64,000 bases of DNA from Chryseobacterium sp. CY350 (GTDB taxonomy: Bacteria; Bacteroidota; Bacteroidia; Flavobacteriales; Weeksellaceae). Position numbers and translations under genes: made by a program. Positions 1 to 7,016 of the stretch are shown piece after piece (positions within the stretch are counted from its first letter, which is position 1; each line of letters begins with the position of its first letter). The stretch lies in assembly GCF_027945075.1 (NCBI RefSeq), contig NZ_CP116034.1:3348001-3412000 (forward strand). Reading direction: 5' to 3'. Under the pieces are notes generated by a model. That model was not told the origin of the DNA and made no database searches. It worked only from the letters and a program-made list of their open reading frames with translations.

Positions 1-1467
1 CGAAGTCTTAATATTTTCAATTTTTTCAATGCTTCCTTCTTCGTCAGAAATTGTTTTCAGCTCTTCAAGAATATCTTTTTTAAGCTTATAATTTTCTTTC
101 CAGTTATCGGTAGAGGCATTGCTTTTCTCTCTGTAATTGTTAAAAAATGTATTACAAGCTTCACGGAATTCGTCCCAAATCTTATTGGTCATGCTTTTAG
201 GAACGTGGCCGATTTTTTTCCAGTCTTCCTGTAGTTTTTTGAAAAGAGCGACGGCGATATCCCAATCTTCAGAAAGCATGTTATCTTTTGCGGTCTGGAT
301 CAGTTTTAGTTTTTCATCTAAATTTTCCTGTTGAGAACCTTTTAATGATTTATAGTAATTATTTTTTGTCGTGTTGAAATTTCTTAAAGTAGTTTTAAAA
401 TCATTCCAGTTATTATTGGATAATTTCCTTGGAACGCTTCCTGTTTTTAGAAATTCAGACCGAAGTTCTTCCACTCTTTTGATAGAGTTTTGCCAATAAT
501 TATGGTTCGGTGAATCCTTTGGCTCAGAAAGTTTTTGAATCTCTGCAATAAGCTCATTTTTCTTTTCAAGATTTGCAGTTTGCTCGCTTTCAATTGCTGC
601 GGTAAGCTCAGATTTTCTTTCGTGAATTTTATTTGAGATCTCTTTAAATTCATCCCATGTTTTCTCACGAAATTCTTCTGCAACCGGCTCGGCTTCTTCC
701 TTCCAGAGTTTGTGGAGATATTGCAGCTCGTTTAAAGCTTTTTGTACAACAGGTTCATTTTCAAGTTCTTTTGCTCGGGCAATGATGTGCTGTCTTTTCT
801 CAAGATTATGACTGTATTCTTGCTCAAGGAATTCTTTATTCAGATCCAACATCTGATAAAACTGATTCAGATGATGAAAATAGTTATTATTTAGAATTTT
901 AAATTCAGATTTTGCAACCTGTCCGGCTTTAGACCATTCTTCTTTGATCTCTCTTATAGATTTAAAGAGGTTAGTTCCCGGTTCAGAATTGGTATATAGA
1001 TTTTTTAGTCTGTCAATTAATTCCTGGCGGTGATCAAGATTTTTTTTCTGTTCTTCTTCCTGACCTTTCTGGAAAGCATCATGTTTCTCTTTGTAGATAT
1101 GAATTAAAGCAGAAAGTTTTGATTGTGCAGGATGCTCAAAGCTGAAATTTTCAGGTGCATTTCCTGCGTCTGTATATTCGTGCTTTTTATCTTCAATCTC
1201 ATCATGAATAGCGTGATTTGCTTTTTCTTTCAGCAGATTAAATCTTTTAGAATTCTCTCCTGCATTTTTTGAATTGATGATTGTCTCCATTTCTTTGAGG
1301 GCGTCATTCAGAGAAATCTCTGCTTCCACATGCTCTTCCGCGTTTTCTGAATCCTCTTCTTGAGTACCCGTATCTTCAGGAGCAGTATTCTCAGGTGTTT
1401 CCTGTGGAGTTACCTCGGTAGAAATTTTGTTTTCTTCGTTTTCAGAAAGATTGTTTTCTGTAGTCAT
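1..1467 (-). CDS. DUF349 domain-containing protein (C-terminus beyond window)
   Basis: An open frame runs leftward from an ATG at 1467 to base 1 (489 codons) with no stop, so the C-terminus lies outside the window. The first ~50 residues are acidic and low complexity (many Glu/Asn/Thr). The rest is strongly helical and charged, with repeated W-K/R-x-x-G-x-V/A patterns (EEWSKAGQVAKSEF, EDWKKIGHVPKSM, SIKRVEELRSEFLKTGSVPR) that define tandem DUF349 repeats. Proteins of this size and form are common in Flavobacteriia and have no firm function. Intracellular location is likely, since there is no signal peptide. Not linked to the neighbours beyond shared strand with aroE. Confidence 0.85.
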   Translation of the reverse strand, partial: MTTENNLSENEENKISTEVTPQETPENTAPEDTGTQEEDSENAEEHVEAEISLNDALKEMETIINSKNAGENSKRFNLLKEKANHAIHDEIEDKKHEYTDAGNAPENFSFEHPAQSKLSALIHIYKEKHDAFQKGQEEEQKKNLDHRQELIDRLKNLYTNSEPGTNLFKSIREIKEEWSKAGQVAKSEFKILNNNYFHHLNQFYQMLDLNKEFLEQEYSHNLEKRQHIIARAKELENEPVVQKALNELQYLHKLWKEEAEPVAEEFREKTWDEFKEISNKIHERKSELTAAIESEQTANLEKKNELIAEIQKLSEPKDSPNHNYWQNSIKRVEELRSEFLKTGSVPRKLSNNNWNDFKTTLRNFNTTKNNYYKSLKGSQQENLDEKLKLIQTAKDNMLSEDWDIAVALFKKLQEDWKKIGHVPKSMTNKIWDEFREACNTFFNNYREKSNASTDNWKENYKLKKDILEELKTISDEEGSIEKIENIKTS

Positions 1468-1538
1468 AGCAAATCTTTTATGTGAATGGCGTTTATTCTT
1501 TAAATATAGCGAAAAGCCAAATAAAGTACTAATTTATG

Positions 1539-2276
1539 TTATTTTTTTTTAAAATTCCAAATTTCCCATGCTTTTTCTGCCTGTTGTTCAAGCATGTAAT
1601 ATCCATTCACTGTTTTAGCTCCATTTTCAGCAGATTTCAGGATAAATTTCGTGTAATTTGGGTTGTAAATCAAGTCAATAACCAAATGCTCACTTGAAAG
1701 CCCTGCAAAAGGAAAATTCAAACAGTCTTCAGTGTTCGGAAATGTGCCAAAAGGCGTACATTGAACGATAATATTATTATTTTTCACTGTTTCCTTATCT
1801 AAATTTTCGAAATTTAATTCTGATTTCCTCGAAACGGTTTTAGTAGAAATTCCATTTTTATTTAAGACATACTGTACAGCTTTCGCAGCTCCACCGTTAC
1901 CTAAAATCAATGCAGATTGCTGATGAGATTTCCTATGAATTTTTAAAGTCTTTTCAAAACCAAAAGCGTCTGTATTATAGCCGATTTTCTTTCCTTCTTG
2001 TATCAAAACGCAGTTTACGGCACCTATTTCTCTGGCTTCATCACTTAGCTCATCCAGATAATCAATGATTTTCTCCTTATAAGGAATAGTAACATTAAAA
2101 CCTAAAAGCTCGGGATCTTTAAATACATTTTCGACTTCGTCAATCTCCTGAAGATCAAAAATACTATATGAATACTGATCTAACATCAGTTTCTGAAACT
2201 TCTCTTCAAAGAATTTCTTTGAAAAGGAATAGGAAATATTTCTCCCGATAAGACCTAGTTTTTTTTTGGAATTCAT
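1539..2276 (-). CDS. aroE: Shikimate dehydrogenase
   Basis: NADPH-dependent reduction of 3-dehydroshikimate to shikimate in aromatic amino-acid synthesis. At 245 residues it is slightly short for the family. Visible motifs are the N-terminal substrate loop (GRNISYSFSKKFF, family SxSxSP-like but without the usual His/Pro), NVTIPYK with the catalytic Lys67, NTDAFGF with Asp103, and a Rossmann GNGGAAKAV cofactor loop near residue 125. The C-terminus (GYYMLEQQAEKAWEIW) matches the usual QA/W ending. Cytosolic. A terminator of the upstream gene separates it from the endonuclease gene, so it probably has its own promoter. Confidence 0.92.
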   Translation of the reverse strand: MNSKKKLGLIGRNISYSFSKKFFEEKFQKLMLDQYSYSIFDLQEIDEVENVFKDPELLGFNVTIPYKEKIIDYLDELSDEAREIGAVNCVLIQEGKKIGYNTDAFGFEKTLKIHRKSHQQSALILGNGGAAKAVQYVLNKNGISTKTVSRKSELNFENLDKETVKNNNIIVQCTPFGTFPNTEDCLNFPFAGLSSEHLVIDLIYNPNYTKFILKSAENGAKTVNGYYMLEQQAEKAWEIWNFKKK

Positions 2277-2292
2277 AGTTCAAAAATAAAAA

Positions 2293-2315
2293 AAAGACCG
2301 AAAAAATCGGTCTTT
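2293..2315 (-). terminator. Rho-independent terminator of the endonuclease gene
   Basis: AAAGACCGA (2293-2301), loop AAAAA, TCGGTCTTT (2307-2315). On the minus strand the stem is followed by a T-rich run. It lies 24 bp past the endonuclease stop codon and just upstream of aroE. Confidence 0.8.
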
Positions 2316-2338
2316 ATGTCAAATTATATTTTGTTTAT

Positions 2339-4120
2339 TTAATCAATAATAAATTTTGAAGAAACATTATCTGTTTTCAGAATGTAAACTCCTTTTGCAA
2401 TACCATGAAGGTTGATTTTGTTAGATTTACTAAAAGGATTTGCGATGCTTCTAATTAACTTCCCTGAAAGATCATAAATCTCAGCTTTCAGAATTTTGTT
2501 TAAGTTTTCTCCTTTTGCAAACAATTCATTATTTTTTACCGGATTAGGATAAATGCTGAATGTTTTTTCTTTAACTAAATCATTTGTTGAAAGAGTAGAA
2601 TTACAAGCCCAGCTAATATCGTCAATCGCAACTCTGTTGCTGCTTACCGGATTGATTAGTTTAATGGTAAAGTTTCCGGTAACATTAATATTGCTGATTG
2701 TAGTTGTCGTAACGGTAGAACTGTAAGGTATTGATCCGACATTTACACCATTGATTTCTACATTTAAATTGTTTGAAGTTCCTGAAAATTTCAGCTGAGT
2801 AGTCACAGTAATACTTTGAATACCTCCCGAAACAGCAGTACTTGTAAGATTACCATTTCTCACGGTAATTGCTTTTCCGTTAAGCGTTTCATCTGTTCTG
2901 GAGTCTGTCGCTGTCCATGTAATGCCATTGTTTGTCCATGCATACGTGTTATAAATTGGGTTTCCTACCGCTGGTACAGTTGAGAAATCTTCAGTTCCAC
3001 AACTTCCGCTTCCTGGTGGAACAGTAAGTGTAGTTTCAGTTGCAGTGTTACTTTGAGGTGATGCGTTTCCAGAACCGTCTTTTGCGATAACGTAGAAAGA
3101 GTAAAGCGTTGCCGGAGCAAGACCAGATACCGTAACAGATGTTCCTGTAACCGATGTTTTTAAAACTCCGTTAGCGTATACATCATATAAAGCAACAGCA
3201 ATGTTATCTGTTGCAGCCGTCCAAGTCAAAGCAACTGAGTTGGCTGTAGGATTGGCTGCTGCTAAATTAGTAGCGGCAGTCGGTGCCTGATTATCTACAG
3301 TTGGTGTTCCCCAGATTGCAGCAACATAATTAGGGTTGTCGATAAAAGGATTTCTGTTGTGTTGGAAATTGGAAGAGGCATTGTTTCTTGCAATTTCTTC
3401 TGGCGAAACCGGATCTGCTGCGTGCCATGCCAAAAGTTGGTTAAGTTCCCAAGTCTGAAGTCCTGGAAATGCTGATCCTCCAAGCATATTTCCAGAAGAA
3501 AATCCTGAAAGTTGAGATTCATATCTTGTTACAAAATAGAAAATCATTCGGGCAACATCACCTTTGAAAGCATCAATAGGCTCGAATACTGTTCCTGCAT
3601 ATCCGGCAGTAACTGACGTTCCGAGTTTAGATCCGTTTAGTGAAGTATATGAGGCATTTCCTACAACGCCAAATGGGTAATTTGATCTAATCCCATTTAC
3701 TTTTCCGTCTGTTGCTCTGATAAAATGAATATCATTCTTCATCGGCGAAGCTTCATTAAAAAGACTTTGAGGAACAATGTGCTCTCTGTTGTAACAGTCA
3801 CCTTCATTTGTATATCCGCTTGATCCACATTGATCTGTTGCCACAGTAAAGTTATAAGGATCTGCAGAACCTGGTTTTTCTGAATAGATATCTAAAATAG
3901 ATCCGTCATTTTCGTAAAAATAATCTCGATCTGTTGTTTGATAAGCTGTCCAGAGACCGCCATATCCGTTATCCGTTTGGCCGTTTGTAATGATAGCACT
4001 TAGTTGGGATTTAAGTGTTGCTCCGGTACCTGTTGCTGTATTGTAATATCCAGCTGGAACTTGTGCAAATGCATTGATGAATGCAAAGCTCAGTATTAAA
4101 GAATGTAAAATTCGCTTCAT
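2339..4120 (-). CDS. Secreted endonuclease I family nuclease with FN3 and T9SS sorting domains
   Basis: Predicted extracellular nuclease of 593 residues. The start is set at the ATG at 4120 (MKRILHSLILSFAFINAFA signal peptide, cleaved near FAQ); an upstream in-frame extension has no signal character. Residues ~20-270 are the endonuclease I (EndA/NucM) domain, with the metal-binding motif NREHIVPQSLFNE and N-D-x-H (MKNDIHFIRATDGKVNGIRSNYPFG). A fibronectin type III domain follows (DNQAPTAATNL to ATETTL), then a beta-rich domain. The C-terminal ~70 residues (FSIYPNPVKN ... GVYILKT) are a type A T9SS sorting domain. It likely leaves the cell by the gliding-associated type IX pathway and scavenges nucleic acid. 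Confidence 0.9.
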   Translation of the reverse strand: MKRILHSLILSFAFINAFAQVPAGYYNTATGTGATLKSQLSAIITNGQTDNGYGGLWTAYQTTDRDYFYENDGSILDIYSEKPGSADPYNFTVATDQCGSSGYTNEGDCYNREHIVPQSLFNEASPMKNDIHFIRATDGKVNGIRSNYPFGVVGNASYTSLNGSKLGTSVTAGYAGTVFEPIDAFKGDVARMIFYFVTRYESQLSGFSSGNMLGGSAFPGLQTWELNQLLAWHAADPVSPEEIARNNASSNFQHNRNPFIDNPNYVAAIWGTPTVDNQAPTAATNLAAANPTANSVALTWTAATDNIAVALYDVYANGVLKTSVTGTSVTVSGLAPATLYSFYVIAKDGSGNASPQSNTATETTLTVPPGSGSCGTEDFSTVPAVGNPIYNTYAWTNNGITWTATDSRTDETLNGKAITVRNGNLTSTAVSGGIQSITVTTQLKFSGTSNNLNVEINGVNVGSIPYSSTVTTTTISNINVTGNFTIKLINPVSSNRVAIDDISWACNSTLSTNDLVKEKTFSIYPNPVKNNELFAKGENLNKILKAEIYDLSGKLIRSIANPFSKSNKINLHGIAKGVYILKTDNVSSKFIID

Positions 4121-4169
4121 TTTATTTAATTTGAAGGGCAAATCTACGAAAAAAATTAACTGGTATATG

Positions 4170-5375
4170 TTAACTTTTAGTAATATAATCTTTACTGATT
4201 TTGGAGAAAAACCATGAAATGGAAATACCGAAAAGTGAGGCAGTAGCTGCAACCGTCAAATAGTTTTTTGCAACAATTCTTACAGGAAACGGTACATTTT
4301 CTACAGCTTTGAATAATTCTGTTTTTTGTTGGAAAAGACAGAGTGCAGTTCCCAAAAGTAAACCTGAAATAACGCCTAGAACAACAATTAAAATACCGGT
4401 GTAAAAATAAGTTTTTCTTAAATGACTTAAAGGAAAACCTAAAGAAATTAAAGATTTTGCCTGCTCTTTTTTGTCGAGCTGCAGGATAATAATGGCACCT
4501 GCAAGATTAAAAGTGGTGATGAAAATGACAAGACCAAAGATAAGATAGATGAAGAGCTTTTCTGTGTTAATCATTTTCCAGAACGCTGCATTTTCTTCCT
4601 GCTTAGTTTTTATTTCGATGTTCTTTCCCAGAGACTTTAGCAAATCACTTTTAATTTTATCTGCGTTCTCGGGGTTTTGAAGTTTAATGACAATCTGATA
4701 AGCTGATTTTCGAGGAAGTTGTAACAGCTCTTCAGACAGCTCGATCGGAGCAATAATGTAGTTGTTGAGTTGATCATTTCCGGGGAAAACACCTGTCACC
4801 ATGATGTTTTTCTTATTGTAAATGTCTTCTTCTTTATTAATAATTCCGGTTCCCGATTTGGGCATAAAAACTGTCGCGAAATCTTTTATGGTATCTACTG
4901 GAATTGATAATCTGATATCCAACGAATTTTCCATAATAACCTCATTAGAATATTGGAAACTGGGATATTTTCCATAAAAAATTGCAGTATCAATAGGATT
5001 TACCTTAATATATGCCGAATCTACACCTCGCAGATAGGCAATGTCACCTTTTCCGTTGTAATTGAGGTATACTTTTTCTTCTATTACTCTCGAATAATGA
5101 AGGATTTCTTTGTTTTTATTTAAAATCTTTGTGACAGATTTCAGATCGTTTATCGTTTTTCCGGATGTACTTTTTACGGTAAGATCAGCATGAAGATTTG
5201 AAATGAGATTTTGATTAAACACTTCAAGACCAGAAAAAACCGAGATGATCACAAACATTGCGGCAACTGCTCCCGTCATTGCGCCCACTGCCAGCCACGT
5301 GATAAACGTAACGGCTGTGCTGCCTTTCTTTGATAAAAGGTAACGTGAAGCAATATAAAATGCAATGTTTTTCAA
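4170..5375 (-). CDS. FtsX/LolC-LolE-type ABC transporter permease
   Basis: 401-residue inner-membrane permease of the lipoprotein-releasing (LolCE/MacB-FtsX) family. The N-terminus (FYIASRYLLSKKGSTAVTFITWLA) is the family signature before TM1. A periplasmic domain spans ~50-265, and three C-terminal TM helices (LIFGLVIFITTFNLAGAII, ILIVVLGVISGLLLG, a last one at ~370-390) form the FtsX domain. It starts with TTG at 5375: an in-frame TAG lies three codons upstream, and no ATG gives the conserved N-terminus. The gene begins 6 bp after rbfA, so the two are probably cotranscribed. The partner ATPase is not in the window. Confidence 0.85.
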   Translation of the reverse strand: MKNIAFYIASRYLLSKKGSTAVTFITWLAVGAMTGAVAAMFVIISVFSGLEVFNQNLISNLHADLTVKSTSGKTINDLKSVTKILNKNKEILHYSRVIEEKVYLNYNGKGDIAYLRGVDSAYIKVNPIDTAIFYGKYPSFQYSNEVIMENSLDIRLSIPVDTIKDFATVFMPKSGTGIINKEEDIYNKKNIMVTGVFPGNDQLNNYIIAPIELSEELLQLPRKSAYQIVIKLQNPENADKIKSDLLKSLGKNIEIKTKQEENAAFWKMINTEKLFIYLIFGLVIFITTFNLAGAIIILQLDKKEQAKSLISLGFPLSHLRKTYFYTGILIVVLGVISGLLLGTALCLFQQKTELFKAVENVPFPVRIVAKNYLTVAATASLFGISISWFFSKISKDYITKS

Positions 5376-5381
5376 ATTTTT

Positions 5382-5780
5382 CTACAATACAGGATTGTCG
5401 CCTTCACCTCTAAGTTCTTTCTCTATTTTTTCTACATCATCCAGAGCGGTGTCAAGATAAAAATTCAGATGCGGAATCACACGTACCTGTTTTGCCATTT
5501 TCTGACCAATAAAATTTCTGTATTGCGCCTTATTCTCTTCAATTTCTTTCATAATTGAAGCTCTGAATTCCTGAGGGAAAATACTTAAATAAACTTTGGC
5601 AACACCTAAATCCGGAGAAATTTTTACATCAGAAACAGATACCATAAAACTCTGTTTGCTTTCCGCTGACTGTTTGCGGAAAAGTTCTGCGAAATCTTCC
5701 TGTATAATCTGTGCTACTTTTCTTTGTCTGTTGCTTTCCATAAGTTCTGCAAATTTACTATTTTTGTTTGAATTGCTCAC
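5382..5780 (-). CDS. rbfA: 30S ribosome-binding factor A
   Basis: 132-residue cytosolic protein of the RbfA family (KH-like fold) that helps mature the 16S 5' end and 30S subunit in the cold. Visible family features are NRQRKVAQIIQEDFAELF at the N-terminus, VSVSDVKISPDLGVAKVYLSIFP in the centre, and RVIPHLNFYLDTALDDVEKIEK near the end. It is the first gene of a pair with the permease. A Bacteroidetes -7 match (TAAATTTG on the minus strand, 5800-5807) lies about 20 bp before the start, without a clear -33 element. Confidence 0.93.
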   Translation of the reverse strand: MSNSNKNSKFAELMESNRQRKVAQIIQEDFAELFRKQSAESKQSFMVSVSDVKISPDLGVAKVYLSIFPQEFRASIMKEIEENKAQYRNFIGQKMAKQVRVIPHLNFYLDTALDDVEKIEKELRGEGDNPVL

Positions 5781-5900
5781 GGAAATTTGGATGATGTATC
5801 AAATTTAGGACTTCTGTATTGTTTGTCTTTTAAATTAATATTAACTGTAATCAAATCGTACGTCCTATTCCGTATGCAACACATAAAAAATAACTAAATT

Positions 5901-6299
5901 ATGAAATTAGAACATATTGGTATCGCAGTAAAGAATTTGGGAGCTTCTGATCTACTTTTTGAGAAGCTTTTAGGAAAAAAATCATATAAAAACGAAACCG
6001 TGGAGAGGGAAGGTGTTACGACATCGTTTTATAATACGGGTGAGAGTAAAATAGAATTATTGGAGGCCGATAACTCTGAAAGCCCTATCGCTAAATTCAT
6101 TGATAAGAAAAATGAAGGTATCCATCATTTAGCGTTTGGTGTAGAAAATATTTTGGATGAGATAAAAAGATTAAAAAAAGAAGGCTTTCAATTTATTTCT
6201 GAAGAACCGAAAGAAGGTGCTGATAATAAATTGGTTGTCTTTCTACATCCCAAGTCTACAAACGGTGTATTGGTAGAACTTTGTCAAGAAAAGGCCTAA
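5901..6299 (+). CDS. mce: Methylmalonyl-CoA epimerase
   Basis: 132-residue VOC-fold enzyme that interconverts (R)- and (S)-methylmalonyl-CoA in propionate/succinate metabolism. The length is typical. Metal ligands expected in the family are visible: His5 in LEHIGIAV, His76 in GIHHLAFGVEN, and Glu126 near VLVELCQ. Glu51 (IELLE) is also conserved. Single gene transcribed rightward, followed 62 bp later by a tRNA. No mutase gene is adjacent. Confidence 0.9.
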   Translation: MKLEHIGIAVKNLGASDLLFEKLLGKKSYKNETVEREGVTTSFYNTGESKIELLEADNSESPIAKFIDKKNEGIHHLAFGVENILDEIKRLKKEGFQFISEEPKEGADNKLVVFLHPKSTNGVLVELCQEKA

Positions 6300-6304
6300 A
6301 AAAT

Positions 6305-6334
6305 TTTGTAGTAAAAGAAATTTTACTATTTTTG
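6305..6334 (+). promoter_or_regulatory. Putative promoter of the tRNA gene
   Basis: A TTTG (6305-6308) and TATTTTTG (6327-6334) fit the Bacteroidetes -33 TTTG / -7 TAnnTTTG promoter with an 18-bp spacer. Transcription would begin ~6340, about 20 bp before the tRNA. An AT-rich 8-bp hairpin (6309-6328) in the same place could be a weak mce terminator. Confidence 0.55.
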
Positions 6335-6361
6335 CAATCACAAAATTTAACCAAATTTTGA

Positions 6362-6435
6362 GGTCCTATAGCTCAGTTGGTTAGAGCACCTGACTCATAA
6401 TCAGGTGGTCCCTGGTTCGAGCCCAGGTGGGACCA
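6362..6435 (+). tRNA. tRNA with CAU anticodon (elongator Met, or Ile2)
   Basis: A 74-nt cloverleaf. The acceptor stem is GGTCCTA/TGGGACC with one T-G wobble, the D-arm is GCTCAGTTGGTTAGAGC, the anticodon stem is CCTGA/TCAGG with loop CTCATAA (anticodon CAT), the T-arm is CCTGGTTCGAGCCCAGG, and the discriminator is A. CCA is not encoded. It is not an initiator because the first acceptor pair is G-C. Sequence alone does not settle elongator Met versus lysidine-modified Ile2. Confidence 0.93.
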
Positions 6436-6446
6436 CTTTTTAAATC

Positions 6447-6477
6447 AAGCACTTACAGAAATGTAGGTGCTTTTTTT
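6447..6477 (+). terminator. Rho-independent terminator after the tRNA
   Basis: AAGCACTTACA, loop GAAA, TGTAGGTGCTT (11 bp, one wobble), running into seven T. It lies 12 bp past the tRNA. Confidence 0.88.
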
Positions 6478-6514
6478 GTCAATTAATTTCTTTCTACAAA
6501 GTTTATGTGAAAAT

Positions 6515-6550
6515 AAAATCCCCAGTTTACAATAAAACTATGGGGATTTT
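6515..6550. terminator. Second hairpin, possibly bidirectional terminator
   Basis: Perfect 10-bp stem AAAATCCCCA (6515-6524) / TGGGGATTTT (6541-6550) with a 16-nt loop. T-rich on both strands after the stem, so it could back up the tRNA terminator and also stop leftward transcription from tssH. Confidence 0.6.
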
Positions 6551-7016
6551 TCAATTAATATGATGATGATTTGGGTGTCTGTTGACTTTGATTATTATCT
6601 GATCAATACGCTGTAATTTTTGTATATAAAACTTTTATTTTTTAAACTTAATCTAATAATTTAATATTAAATTTAAAAGAGTGAATTTTCTCTACATATT
6701 CCTCTTATCAAAGATAAAATTTTTTAATGGATTAAAATTTAAAATTGCCTTCATTTTTAGATTATGTTGTAATTATTCGTAAATTTTTACCAATATTTAT
6801 GGAATGATAATGTATATATTTAATTATGAATGAATATTTTAGAATCATAAATTAAGAATCTTGATAAAATTGCTTTGCACCAAGCTCACATTCTTTTAGC
6901 GGTTTTTTTGTGCAGTTAACAGACGGTTTTTTTTAAATCTTTTTTTTATGTTAAGCCAAAAAAGGCTGCAAAATACTGCAACCTGATCCTTATTCAAAAG
7001 TTGAAGTCGATGTATT
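6551..7016. other. AT-rich intergenic stretch, nothing recognised
   Basis: 466 bp of very AT-rich sequence between the housekeeping block and the type VI secretion locus. No open frame, tRNA or clear promoter was found. It marks the left border of the secretion region. Confidence 0.6.
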
